Of a stretch of 64,000 bases of DNA, positions 40,821-48,753 are shown in pieces. A program made the translations under genes and the position numbers. Source of the DNA: Gallionella sp. GTDB taxonomy: Bacteria; Pseudomonadota; Gammaproteobacteria; Burkholderiales; Gallionellaceae. The notes beneath the pieces were generated by a model. That model searched no databases, was not told the DNA's origin, and saw nothing but the letters and a program-made list of their open reading frames with translations. Position 1 is the stretch's first letter, and the number at the start of each line of letters is the position of its first letter. Location: assembly GCA_028687335.1 (NCBI GenBank), contig JAQUAI010000014.1, forward strand, positions 1 through 64,000. The letters are read 5' to 3'.

Positions 40821-42923
40821 ATGAGCAGTAAAAATTTATTACTCGAGCTGTTCGTTGAAGAACTGCCGCCAAAATCACTAAAAAAGCTGGGCGAAAGCTT
40901 TGCCGAAAACATGGCTGCCAGCCTGAAAGCACAAGGATTGACTGCCGATGCGGTCGTTACTGCTTATGCGTCGCCGCGTCGCTTGGCGGTGCATATCACC
41001 TCTGTGGCGCAGCGCGCGGCAGACAAGCAAGTGACGCAGAAACTCATGCCAGTGACGGTGGGTTTGGATGCGAGCGGGCAAGCCACCCCTGCGCTGCTGA
41101 AAAAACTTTCCGCATTGGGCGCAGATGCCAGCGTCGTGCCGCAACTCAAACGCGCGCCGGATGGCAAGGCCGAAGCGTTGTTTTTCGACAGCGTGGTAGC
41201 GGGAGCAACCTTGACGGAAGGGCTGCAAAAAGCACTAGACGAAACGCTGGGCAAATTGCCGATTGCCAAAGTGATGACCTATCAACTGGCCGATGGTTGG
41301 AGTAGCGTGAATTTCGTGCGCCCCGCGCATGGCTTGGTTGCCCTGCACGGTAGCGACATCATCGCCATCAGCGTGCTGGGTTTGCATGCCGGTCGCACCA
41401 CCAGCGGCCATCGCTTTGAAGCGAAAAACGCCACCGTCACGCTGACGGATGCCGATAGCTACGCGCGCCAACTGCGCGACGAAGGCGCAGTGATTGCTAG
41501 CTTCGCGGCACGCCGTGCCGAGATCGTGCGCCAGATCGGGGTGATCGCAACTCAACAAGGGCTGCGCGCGATTGATGACGAAGCCCTGCTGGACGAAGTG
41601 ACTGCGCTGGTCGAACGTCCCAATGTGCTGCTCGGCAAATTTGAAACCGAGTTTTTGGAAGTGCCGCAGGAATGCCTGATTCTCACCATGAAGGCGAACC
41701 AGAAATACTTCCCGCTGCTGGATAGCAAGGGCAAGCTCACTAACCAATTCCTCATCGTGTCGAACATCAGCCCGGCAGATGCCAGCTTGGTGATCGGCGG
41801 CAACGAGCGCGTGGTGCGTCCGCGTTTGGCCGATGCGAAATTTTTCTTCGATCAGGATAGAAAAAAGTCGCTGGCTGCCCGCGTCGAAGGACTGAACAAA
41901 GTCGTGTATCACAACAAGCTCGGCACACAAGGCGAGCGCGTGGTACGCGTGCAAGCCATCGCTCGTGCCATCGCGCAACAGTTGGGCGGTGATGCCCTTG
42001 CCGCGCAGGCGGAACAAGCCGCAGGCTTGGCCAAAGTTGATCTACTCACCGACATGGTGGGTGAATTCCCTGAGTTGCAAGGCATCATGGGGCGCTACTA
42101 CGCGCAACACGACGGGCTGGGCGACGACATCGCCTTCGCCATCGAAGACCACTACAAACCCCGCTTTGCCGGAGATGAATTGCCGCGTAATCAGGTTGGC
42201 ATTTGCGTCGCACTGGCAGATAAATTGGAAACCTTGGTCGGCATGTTCGGCATCGGCCAGATTCCAACTGGCGACAAAGACCCGTTCGCTTTGCGCCGTC
42301 ATGCGCTGGGCGTGATTCGGATGTTGATCGAGAAACAGTTGCCTTTGGGTTTGCCAGAATTACTGAGTAGTGCATTTGCCGGATTCCCCGCTGGGTTGCT
42401 GAACGGTGGCCAAGCCGAGTTGCAAACTTTTGTGCTTGAACGTCTGGGCGGCTTGTTGCGCGAACAGGGATACACCAGCAATGAAGTCGATGCGGTACTG
42501 AGCCTCAAGCCTGCCCAACTTTACTTGGTATCTCGCCAGCTCGAAGCCGTGCGCGCCTTTGCCGCTCTGCCCGAAGCCGCTGCCCTTGCTGCTGCCAACA
42601 AGCGCGTTGGCAACATCCTCAAAAAAGTCGAAGGCGAAGTCGGTACTAATGTTGATGCAGCCCTGTTGCATGAAGCTGCCGAGCAGGCACTGCACACCGC
42701 GTTGAGCCACATCGCACCGCAAGCCGAGGCCGCATTTGCGGCGGGTGATTACACCGCTTCGTTGCAAGTGCTGGCGGCGTTGCGTACGCCGGTGGATGCC
42801 TTTTTCGATAGCGTGATGGTCAATGCCGAAGATGCCGCGCTACGCGCCAATCGTCTCGCACTGCTGGCGCAATTGCACCGCGCCATGAATCGTGTGGCCG
42901 ACCTATCTAAGCTGGCTGCCTGA
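40821..42923 (+). CDS. glyS: Glycyl-tRNA synthetase beta subunit
   Basis: 700-residue tRNA-binding beta subunit of GlyRS, working with GlyQ. Typical start NLLLELFVEELPPKSLKKLGESFAENM and the internal LTDMVGEFPELQGIMGRYYA and PTGDKDPFALRRHALGVIRMLIE blocks, with a C-terminal anticodon-binding region (ALLHEAAEQALHTAL... FFDSVMVN). The start lies 6 bases after the REP doublet, whose end supplies the bases before the ATG, so no good Shine-Dalgarno is seen apart from a GGGG. Confidence 0.96.
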   Translation: MSSKNLLLELFVEELPPKSLKKLGESFAENMAASLKAQGLTADAVVTAYASPRRLAVHITSVAQRAADKQVTQKLMPVTVGLDASGQATPALLKKLSALGADASVVPQLKRAPDGKAEALFFDSVVAGATLTEGLQKALDETLGKLPIAKVMTYQLADGWSSVNFVRPAHGLVALHGSDIIAISVLGLHAGRTTSGHRFEAKNATVTLTDADSYARQLRDEGAVIASFAARRAEIVRQIGVIATQQGLRAIDDEALLDEVTALVERPNVLLGKFETEFLEVPQECLILTMKANQKYFPLLDSKGKLTNQFLIVSNISPADASLVIGGNERVVRPRLADAKFFFDQDRKKSLAARVEGLNKVVYHNKLGTQGERVVRVQAIARAIAQQLGGDALAAQAEQAAGLAKVDLLTDMVGEFPELQGIMGRYYAQHDGLGDDIAFAIEDHYKPRFAGDELPRNQVGICVALADKLETLVGMFGIGQIPTGDKDPFALRRHALGVIRMLIEKQLPLGLPELLSSAFAGFPAGLLNGGQAELQTFVLERLGGLLREQGYTSNEVDAVLSLKPAQLYLVSRQLEAVRAFAALPEAAALAAANKRVGNILKKVEGEVGTNVDAALLHEAAEQALHTALSHIAPQAEAAFAAGDYTASLQVLAALRTPVDAFFDSVMVNAEDAALRANRLALLAQLHRAMNRVADLSKLAA

Positions 42924-42924
42924 T

Positions 42925-43467
42925 ATGAATCTCATCATTCTCGACCGCGACGGTGTTATCAATTACGACTCCGACCAGTTCATCAAAAGCCCAGAAGAGT
43001 GGAAGCCGATTCCCGGCAGCTTGGAAGCCATCGCGCGTTTGAATCAGGCGGGTTATCGAGTGGTGGTGGCGACTAATCAGTCTGGTGTTGGGCGCGGCTT
43101 GTTCGATATGGCCACGCTGAATACGATTCACGACAAAATGCACAAAGCCTGTGCGTTGGCAGGTGCGCGCATTGATGGCGTGTTCTTTTGTCCGCACACC
43201 TCCGAGAATAATTGCGAGTGCCGCAAGCCCAAGAGCGGCATGCTGGAAGAAATCGCAGAACGTTATAACCTCGCCGATCTGAGTGGTGTCCCAGCAGTGG
43301 GCGATTCCTTGCGCGACTTGCAGGCAGCGGTGAAATTGCAGGCCACGCCTTATCTGGTGTTAACCGGCAAGGGTGTAAAAACGCAAGCCAATGGTGACTT
43401 GCCGGAAGGCACGCAAGTATTCCCTGATCTAGCTGCCGTCGTTATTGATTTGCTGAGTGCCCGTTAA
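42925..43467 (+). CDS. gmhB: D-glycero-beta-D-manno-heptose 1,7-bisphosphate 7-phosphatase
   Basis: HAD phosphatase in ADP-heptose synthesis for LPS. 180 residues. Catalytic DxD in LDRDGVIN, motif ATNQSGVGRGLF, and the zinc-binding Cys cluster CPHTSENNCECRKPK that separates GmhB from other HAD enzymes; then VGDSLRDLQAAVKL. The ATG at 42925 lies 1 base after the glyS stop. It continues the conserved glyQ-glyS-gmhB-plsC order. Confidence 0.94.
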   Translation: MNLIILDRDGVINYDSDQFIKSPEEWKPIPGSLEAIARLNQAGYRVVVATNQSGVGRGLFDMATLNTIHDKMHKACALAGARIDGVFFCPHTSENNCECRKPKSGMLEEIAERYNLADLSGVPAVGDSLRDLQAAVKLQATPYLVLTGKGVKTQANGDLPEGTQVFPDLAAVVIDLLSAR

Positions 43468-44175
43468 ATGCTGCTGATTCGTTCTCTGGTTTTTCTGCTG
43501 TTGCAAGTGGTGCTGACACCGGTGTTCGCCATCTTGGCCTTGTTCACTTTTCCTTTCGCACCGCTCACCCGCTACCACCTCATCTCCAGCTACGCGCGCA
43601 CTATGGTTTGGCTGGTGCGGATGATTTGCGGCATACGCTACGAAGTGCGTGGCGCGGAAAACATCCCGCAACATCCCTGCATCGTGTTGAGCAAACACCA
43701 GTCGGCATGGGAAACACTGGCCTTGCAATTCATCTTCCCCGCGCAAGCTTGGGTGTTAAAACGCGAGTTACTGTGGATTCCATTTTTCGGCTGGGGCTTG
43801 GCGATGACCAGCCCTATCGCCATCAACCGCAGTGATCGCAAAGGCGCGATGCGGCAATTACTGGAGCAGGGCAAACACCGTCTGGAGCAGGGATTCTGCG
43901 TGGTGATCTTCCCCGAAGGCACGCGCATTCCTTACGGCCAGCGCGGTAAATACAAAATGGGCGGCGCATTACTGGCGGCGAATACCGGCGTGCCGGTAGT
44001 GCCGGTGGCACACAATGCCGGTCGTTTGTGGGGACGCAAGGCATTCACCAAAAAACCGGGACTCGTCACCGTCAGCATCGGCAAACCCATCATCACGCAA
44101 GGCCGCAAAGCCGATGAAATCAACGCCGAAGTCGAAGCGTGGATTGAAAACGAAATTCAGCAACTCACGCACTAG
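43468..44175 (+). CDS. plsC: 1-acyl-sn-glycerol-3-phosphate acyltransferase
   Basis: Inner-membrane acyltransferase of phosphatidic acid synthesis. 235 residues with an N-terminal membrane helix. The catalytic block reads SKHQSAWETL, that is His-x4-Glu rather than the usual His-x4-Asp, a variant I associate with one LPLAT branch. Block FPEGTRIPYGQRGKYKMGGALLA is standard, as is VPVVPVAHNAG. The start is immediately after the gmhB stop, so the genes are co-transcribed. Confidence 0.92.
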   Translation: MLLIRSLVFLLLQVVLTPVFAILALFTFPFAPLTRYHLISSYARTMVWLVRMICGIRYEVRGAENIPQHPCIVLSKHQSAWETLALQFIFPAQAWVLKRELLWIPFFGWGLAMTSPIAINRSDRKGAMRQLLEQGKHRLEQGFCVVIFPEGTRIPYGQRGKYKMGGALLAANTGVPVVPVAHNAGRLWGRKAFTKKPGLVTVSIGKPIITQGRKADEINAEVEAWIENEIQQLTH

Positions 44176-44233
44176 TGATCTGACCAAGTGAAATTTGAAA
44201 TAAACCTCATTCCTTCTCAACCTCGCCTTGCGC

Positions 44234-44290
44234 GAGCATCCGACTCCGCTCTCCCCCTGATAAGGGGGAGCTGGAGGGGGTTGGTTTGTC
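44234..44290. repeat. Partial relative of the foldback repeat
   Basis: CTCCCCCTGATAAGGGGGAG hairpin followed by a GGAGGGGGTTGG tract matches the interior of the element at 37341-37472, without its terminal inverted repeats. Confidence 0.55.
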
Positions 44291-44328
44291 TGTGCTTTTG
44301 AGTTCAAACATAATCTGGCCGGATCAAT

Positions 44329-45120
44329 ATGCTCAACCGTCTGCGTAACCTCATCACCCCGCCCACCGCACCCGCAAGAGGCGCGGCTGGGGTGACGCGG
44401 TCGCCACGCAACGTGCCTCCCGCCATCGAACAACGCGCCGCGCTACTAGCCGGAAAACACATCACCTACACACTCAAACGCAGCAACAAGCGGCGCAGCA
44501 TCGGCCTGCGCATTGATGATCGCGGCCTCACGGTGAGCATGCCTTTGCGCGCATCCGAAAGCTGGCTGCGTAGCGTGCTGGAAGACAAAGCGCACTGGGT
44601 GGTGGAAAAGCTAGACGGCTGGTGCGCGCGCAAACCGGAAGTGCCGCGCTGGGTCGAAGGCGAAACACTACGTTTCATGGGCGAGCCACTAACCTTGCGC
44701 GTGCGCCCAAGCCTATTTGCGGCAGACACCCAACAACGCGGCCGTGAACTATTCGTATTTGTCGCCGATGCAACAGATGTCGCTGCCATCGAACGCGACG
44801 TAATGCGCTGGTATCGCCAACAGGCCGCGCAACTCTTCCCTCAACGCGTAGCGCATTACGCCGCACTAATGAACGTCAACCCGCGTGAAGTCAAACTCTC
44901 CAGTGCAAAAACACAGTGGGGAAGCTGCACCGCGCGCGGCACCGTGCGGCTAAACGAACAACTGATGCGCCTGCCGCTGCGAGTAATTGACTACGTCGTC
45001 GTACACGAACTAGCACACCTACGCGAAATGAATCACTCAACAGCTTTCTGGCTCGTCGTAAAAAGTGCCTGCCCCGACTACCTGTCACGTCGCCGCGAAC
45101 TGAAAGCGGTTGCGCTGTAA
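44329..45120 (+). CDS. M48/DUF45 (YgjP-like) metallopeptidase
   Basis: 263-residue protein with the DUF45 start HITYTLKRSNKRRSIGLRIDDRGLTVSMPLRAS, KTQWGSCTARGTVRLNEQLMRLPLRVIDYVVVHELAHLREMNHSTAFW, including HExxH and the third ligand. This is the longer form of the family (compare 24778-25320). The N-terminus is Pro/Ala-rich. In related genomes it follows plsC, as here, so it belongs to the glyQ-gmhB-plsC neighbourhood; the gap to plsC holds a repeat. Confidence 0.88.
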   Translation: MLNRLRNLITPPTAPARGAAGVTRSPRNVPPAIEQRAALLAGKHITYTLKRSNKRRSIGLRIDDRGLTVSMPLRASESWLRSVLEDKAHWVVEKLDGWCARKPEVPRWVEGETLRFMGEPLTLRVRPSLFAADTQQRGRELFVFVADATDVAAIERDVMRWYRQQAAQLFPQRVAHYAALMNVNPREVKLSSAKTQWGSCTARGTVRLNEQLMRLPLRVIDYVVVHELAHLREMNHSTAFWLVVKSACPDYLSRRRELKAVAL

Positions 45121-45125
45121 CTCTG

Positions 45126-45146
45126 AGGGGCGGCCTCAGAGGCTGG
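45126..45146. repeat. Hairpin marking the left edge of the cassette-like region
   Basis: CTCTGAGG/CCTCAGAG stem just after the M48 stop, without a T tract. It could be a weak terminator or the body of a degenerate attC following the gene at 45168-45590, whose stop codon lies in a GAATAAC core-like heptamer. Confidence 0.4.
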
Positions 45147-45167
45147 CCCGTAAGATTAGTCGCTACG

Positions 45168-45590
45168 TTATTCGGCAACGTGAAAAAGTTTCGCTCCTTC
45201 AAGATAGGCACGACTACCGCAGTGATTGTCCTTACATTGACCATTTTCGTCATTAATTTTAAGAATTCGCCCAATAAACGAGAGTTTGAGGCGACAAGAT
45301 CCTTCGCGATATTCGTATTCTGTTTGAGTTACTTGAAATGCTTCACCGGACATGTAACACATGTGGTAATTCGGGCCAAAAAGATGAACCCAAAATGTCA
45401 GTGAGCCCGTTTTCTTATTGCCGATATACGCTTCGTCGACAACCCAATGTTTTCTACCATCGGCTGTTCGTAGCCATGTGGTCTGGGCATAGTAGTCTGG
45501 ATCTTCGTCGAAATCGGGTATATCAATCTCATCACTGAATGCTTGTGCCGAAAAAAGAAGAAGCATTAACAATGGAATAAGTATGCGCAT
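45168..45590 (-). CDS. Hypothetical exported protein, 140 aa
   Basis: Signal peptide MRILIPLLMLLLFSAQAFS followed by an acidic, Tyr/Trp-rich mature domain with four Cys in its second half (MCYMSG, GSCRL, GQCKDNHCGS), so disulfides are likely. The overall pattern resembles small surface-adhesin-E-like or lipocalin-like exported proteins, but I do not assign a family. GAGGGA lies 5 bases before ATG 45590. Single gene, AT-rich compared with the core. Confidence 0.65.
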   Translation of the reverse strand: MRILIPLLMLLLFSAQAFSDEIDIPDFDEDPDYYAQTTWLRTADGRKHWVVDEAYIGNKKTGSLTFWVHLFGPNYHMCYMSGEAFQVTQTEYEYREGSCRLKLSFIGRILKINDENGQCKDNHCGSRAYLEGAKLFHVAE

Positions 45591-45730
45591 CGCAGTCCCT
45601 CGTCGACTGATGGTAGGCCGTTCGGATTGCAAAGCCAGCGAATATGTTTCATTACGCAATAGTTTTGTTGTGCGAACTTTACTCATGAATTTTTTCCCAA
45701 CTCGAGGTCGATTGTGGTTCATCGCGAGCC

Positions 45731-46183
45731 CTATTTTTTGCTTTCTCGCTTGACTGAGTTGGCGAGAAAATTATTAATGAAGTGCTCTCTTTCCATAAGT
45801 GCCTCTGACATATTCTTGCAGTACGTCATCAGGGCATTTCTGGGGAGCCTTTCCCATTGCTCGTTAGTTCTCTTGATTAGCCCAGTTTTCAATGTTTCAC
45901 TAACATTGGCTTGGTTTTCTTTGGGTAGAATTTTTTCTAGCTCGGCTATGCAGTTGCGGTGTGATTCATCAAACTTATTTGAGTTTCTTTCCTTCCATAA
46001 TGCAAACGCACTCAAGTTTGCCTCGGAGAATTCTGGGAACTCGGAATTGCACCTATTGACCCATTCTTCCGCTGTTCGTAGCGGGAGACATACGGACAAG
46101 GCAGCATCGATCAAACCTTCGGATGCGACGCTTTGACTCGAATGAAGTATCAGTGCAATAAACGTAAGTGGGATGAGTTTCAT
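45731..46183 (-). CDS. Hypothetical exported protein, 150 aa
   Basis: Signal peptide MKLIPLTFIALILHSSQSVAS, then a helical mature part with four Cys (VCLPL, NRCNSEF, RNCIAEL, TYCKNM) and a basic C-terminus. No family recognised. ATG 46183 starts the signal peptide, and a GTTGGAA core-like heptamer lies just upstream at 46193-46199, as expected at the 5' border of an integron cassette. Low GC relative to neighbours. Confidence 0.65.
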   Translation of the reverse strand: MKLIPLTFIALILHSSQSVASEGLIDAALSVCLPLRTAEEWVNRCNSEFPEFSEANLSAFALWKERNSNKFDESHRNCIAELEKILPKENQANVSETLKTGLIKRTNEQWERLPRNALMTYCKNMSEALMEREHFINNFLANSVKRESKK

Positions 46184-46192
46184 AGTGAAAAT

Positions 46193-46261
46193 TTCCAACG
46201 TCTGAATTCACCGGCCTAGAGCGGCTTGCCGCGACAGGCCCGGTGGAATGATGGGTTGGGC
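46193..46261 (-). other. attC-like site 4
   Basis: On the minus strand: core GCCCAAC (46261-46255), an imperfect hairpin (TTCCACCGGGCC with GGCCGGTGAA, one bulged base, loop GTCGCGGCAAGCCGC) and the second core GTTGGAA (46199-46193). It starts 2 bases before the stop codon of the gene at 46263-46877, the usual cassette arrangement. Confidence 0.6.
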
Positions 46262-46262
46262 A

Positions 46263-46877
46263 TCACTGCCCTTTGTGCCACAAATACACATCAAATACTC
46301 TCTCTTGGAACCATCGATGCGCCGAGATGTCGCGGACATATGCTTGAGTAGCAATGGTCTGATCGCAAGAGTATTTGGAAACACTACTCAGCTTGGAGCA
46401 CGCAGTGGCTATGGCATTGCTATGTGCGTCGAATTCGGCTCGCCAGGCCTCATAGAAGGCTGACAAATCGCCATCCTCAGTATTTAAGGCCTTACGTGCT
46501 TGAGAGTCGTAGATGATGATTGGGTCGCGGATCTTTAGCCAGAGCAATTTTGTAGTGATCGAGAGAACGCCTCGATCACCGTAGGCCTTAGAAATCATCT
46601 TCTGTACCTTGCTGATGGTCTTTACGGTATCACCAGAAAAGTCAGAAGCGCTGACCTTATCTATTACTTTCAAGAGAGGCTCATACCTCGCACGACCAAT
46701 ATCTTCGTCGTGCTTTTTGGGCAAATTGCGGGCGACCTTGTAATACGTCGCCGCATTCCTAATAGAGATCAACTTCTCCTCGCGGGTTCCGTTGTTCAGT
46801 GAGTCGTGATAAAGCCGGTCATGCCTCAACCACATGTCAAGGTAATGAAGGGAAAGGTATTCCCATGAATGCTTCAT
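46263..46877 (-). CDS. Hypothetical cassette protein, 204 aa
   Basis: Soluble protein with many Lys, Tyr and Trp (MKHSWEYLSLHYLDMWLRHDRLYHD...). It contains GVLSITTKLLWLKIRDPIIIYDSQARKAL, which resembles the HhH-GPD-like/8-oxoguanine-related OGG-type 'TKLLW' pattern found in some cassette proteins, but I do not claim a function. GAGGAAG lies before ATG 46877. The gene is framed by complementary core sites GTTGGGC (46255-46261) and GCCCAAC (46902-46908), exactly as a cassette should be. Confidence 0.65.
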   Translation of the reverse strand: MKHSWEYLSLHYLDMWLRHDRLYHDSLNNGTREEKLISIRNAATYYKVARNLPKKHDEDIGRARYEPLLKVIDKVSASDFSGDTVKTISKVQKMISKAYGDRGVLSITTKLLWLKIRDPIIIYDSQARKALNTEDGDLSAFYEAWRAEFDAHSNAIATACSKLSSVSKYSCDQTIATQAYVRDISAHRWFQERVFDVYLWHKGQ

Positions 46878-46908
46878 CGCTGCTTCCTCACCGTGGTTGA
46901 TGCCCAAC

Positions 46909-47067
46909 GAGGCTGTAGAAAAACTACATGAGGGGTCAAGTAAATGCATTTCAGGGGATCACTCGCCCCATCCCAACATGATGATCGTCGAATACAGCGC
47001 GTTATACGAGGTCGACTGTTGTTCATCCCGAGCCCTGTTTTTTGAAATTGAGTTTTTCTACAGCGTC
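46909..47067. mobile_element. Miniature element C in an attC core
   Basis: 159 bases bounded by inverted ends GAGGCTGTAGAAAAAC and its inverse (GACGCTGTAGAAAAAC), flanked on both sides by AAC. The interior is unlike copies A and B but shares about 37 bases (near 47012-47047) with 45713-45748 beside another cassette gene. Confidence 0.6.
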
Positions 47068-47130
47068 AACGTTGGAATTGAGGGGCGCGAGCTAGTTGGC
47101 GAAACGTCCCTCTCGAATGCAGTGTTAGGC
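47068..47130 (-). other. attC-like site 3
   Basis: Minus strand: core GCCTAAC (47130-47124), then a hairpin with GAGAGGGACG against CGCCCCTC (bulged), followed by CCAACGTT where element C begins. It lies 38 bases after the stop of the gene at 47169-47414. Confidence 0.6.
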
Positions 47131-47168
47131 TCAAGGCCACATGAAATCCAGTGCAGTGGATTGTCTGA

Positions 47169-47414
47169 TTAACCTGGTTGACCACCGTCGTCTAATATGG
47201 AAACAGAGGTGATTTTTGAAAAATCAATTGATAAAAAGAGCTTGGTTTCGCCTTGTTTGACTTCATATGCCTTCAGGGCTGACGCAGGCTGTTTGCCTGT
47301 TGATAAATACTTTACGAAGTCGTCTTGGAATTTCTTTAGCGAGGAACGAATCTCAATTTCGTAGCTTGAACTAGTGCCGTTCGAGAATTGGATAAATAAG
47401 TTGCAGGGGTTCAT
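47169..47414 (-). CDS. Small hypothetical cassette protein, 81 aa
   Basis: Soluble, no signal peptide. Alternating strands and helices (NLFIQFSNGTSSSYEIEIRSSLKKFQDDFVKYL... ETKLFLSIDFSKITSVSIL) suggest a small compact alpha/beta fold. No family recognised. Framed by cores GTTAGGC (47124-47130) and ACCTAAC (47460-47466), one mismatch from perfect complementarity. Size and isolation are typical of integron cassette genes. Confidence 0.62.
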   Translation of the reverse strand: MNPCNLFIQFSNGTSSSYEIEIRSSLKKFQDDFVKYLSTGKQPASALKAYEVKQGETKLFLSIDFSKITSVSILDDGGQPG

Positions 47415-47466
47415 GGATGGTTCCTCGGTGTGGTGAAAACGTGATTCCTATCGTTTGAAACCTAAC

Positions 47467-47872
47467 GACGCTGTAGAAAAAGTCTATTCATACCTGCATC
47501 GTGCCGTGAACTAAACCAAAGATCAAGGTCGAATTGCGGTGTGATTTTTGGGGAAGTAAATGGCACGTTACAAACACATCGACACCAGCCCACGATTTCT
47601 TGCGGTGGATTTACAGCGGCATTTTGAGCATGAGCTGAATCATCTGCTTGACCGCGAGGTCGACCTGACAGGCTTCAGGCAGAAAATGTTGATGCGCAGT
47701 AAAGAGGGTCGAAATCCTCGAAGACGCCCGCTGTCGCACCCCCTCATCAAAGCAACTTACTCACGCGCACCGCAGTAAAAATCACCGCTGGAATTTGAAG
47801 CTGAAACAGGACCGTTTCGGGAGGAAAAAACTTGGCTCGAAAATCGGCTGAAATGGGTTTTTCTACAGAGTC
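47467..47872 (+). mobile_element. IS1182-type deletion derivative A in an attC core
   Basis: 406 bases with inverted ends GACGCTGTAGAAAAA / GACTCTGTAGAAAAA, flanked by AAC on both sides. From 47560 it encodes the N-terminus of an IS1182-family transposase (MARYKHIDTSPRFLAVDLQR), then jumps after about 45 codons to the end of the element. Compared with copy B it also lacks 15 bases in frame (LLPGT). No functional transposase. Confidence 0.8.
47560..47778 (+). pseudogene. Truncated IS1182-type transposase (copy A)
   Basis: 72 codons; first about 20 residues match the conserved IS1182 transposase start, a five-residue gap follows, then FEHELNHLLDREVDLTGF. After this the catalytic DDE domain is missing and the frame runs out in unrelated sequence. 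Remnant only. Confidence 0.75.
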
Positions 47873-47940
47873 AACGTTTGAGCTCAGGGGCGCGAAGCCG
47901 GCTTGCCGGCGTAGCGTCCCTCTGGAGCGAGTGGTTAGCG
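47873..47940 (-). other. attC-like site 2
   Basis: Minus strand: core CGCTAAC (47940-47934) containing the TAA stop of the nuclease gene, a hairpin CAGAGGGACGC against GCGCCCCTG with inner GCCGGC/GCCGGC, then CAAACGTT where element A begins. Perfectly complementary to the 5' core GTTAGCG of the same cassette at 48747-48753. Confidence 0.7.
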
Positions 47941-48738
47941 ATTGACGGCATCTTCGATGGAGGGAATTGGTTCGCCATAGTAGTCACGAATTAGGTCTTC
48001 TCTTGATGCTTGAATACCAACGAACTCGGCGTCTGGTCGTGCACCTGGCGGTAGGAAACAAATAATGGCGCCAGTATTCATTTTTTTTTCGTAAAGCTCT
48101 AGGGTGATGAGAAAGGCACGCAAGGCATAGCGAGGAAGGCCACGAATAGCCCAGCGCTTCGCATCAAGCCCGGCCTCACGAAAAAGTCGCTCGGCGTGAA
48201 CTTTTGAAAATGTAAGGGGTATCAATCCCTTGCCTGATCTGGGATCTTTCGTCCCGTAGTGGGAACCCGTTACGTTTCCGTCCTGAGTTTCCATGATGAT
48301 CCAAAATGGCTCACCAACATAATCTTCATCAGGGAGCGCCACAGCCTTCAGGCGTTCCGCCATCAGAATATTGAAAGATGGAAGATCATCAAAAAGCAGG
48401 GGCAGAATGTCGTGGTGTTTAGCAAAAGTGTCAGCGCCACTCTGATACCCGTTTCGAGAAACAACTACTCCGGTGATATTCCCGATGTCGCGCAGCTTTG
48501 ACTCGAACTCTTGAATCTGTCCTTTTGAAACAGGGGTTGCCCAGTCCTTACATTCGATGGCTACACGATGTCTTATTCCAGCCCTAACGAACTCATAATA
48601 GACGTCGACCTCGTGCTGAACTCCAGACTTTCCTGTCATAAAAACGGGATTGCCAACAACCACTCCCTCGTCACGCATATTGAGTAAGAACGAGTAGACG
48701 CGCTGCACATCTTTTTCTAACGAGGAACCAGGCTTCAT
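47935..48738 (-). CDS. Mrr-like restriction endonuclease domain protein (cassette gene)
   Basis: 267-residue protein with a PD-(D/E)xK nuclease core at residues 1-120: EKDVQRVYSFLLNM (helix with Glu), HEVDVYYEF (metal Asp), VAIECKDW (ExK) and the following SKGQIQEFESKLRDIGNITGVVVSRNGYQSGADTFAK, typical of Mrr_cat. The C-terminal half is of unknown type. It may act on modified DNA, or in another cassette-borne nuclease role; no methylase is adjacent. The stop codon lies inside the attC core. Framed by perfectly complementary cores. Confidence 0.78.
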   Translation of the reverse strand: MKPGSSLEKDVQRVYSFLLNMRDEGVVVGNPVFMTGKSGVQHEVDVYYEFVRAGIRHRVAIECKDWATPVSKGQIQEFESKLRDIGNITGVVVSRNGYQSGADTFAKHHDILPLLFDDLPSFNILMAERLKAVALPDEDYVGEPFWIIMETQDGNVTGSHYGTKDPRSGKGLIPLTFSKVHAERLFREAGLDAKRWAIRGLPRYALRAFLITLELYEKKMNTGAIICFLPPGARPDAEFVGIQASREDLIRDYYGEPIPSIEDAVNR

Positions 48739-48753
48739 AGGTATATCGCTAAC

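Noticed and set aside
41235-42017. 260-codon open frame antisense to glyS
   Set aside because: Shadow frame of a GC-rich conserved gene; no start signals or family resemblance.
46897-47172. 91-codon plus-strand frame across element C
   Set aside because: It spans the miniature element and an attC hairpin, has no ribosome site, and its sequence is explained by those repeats.
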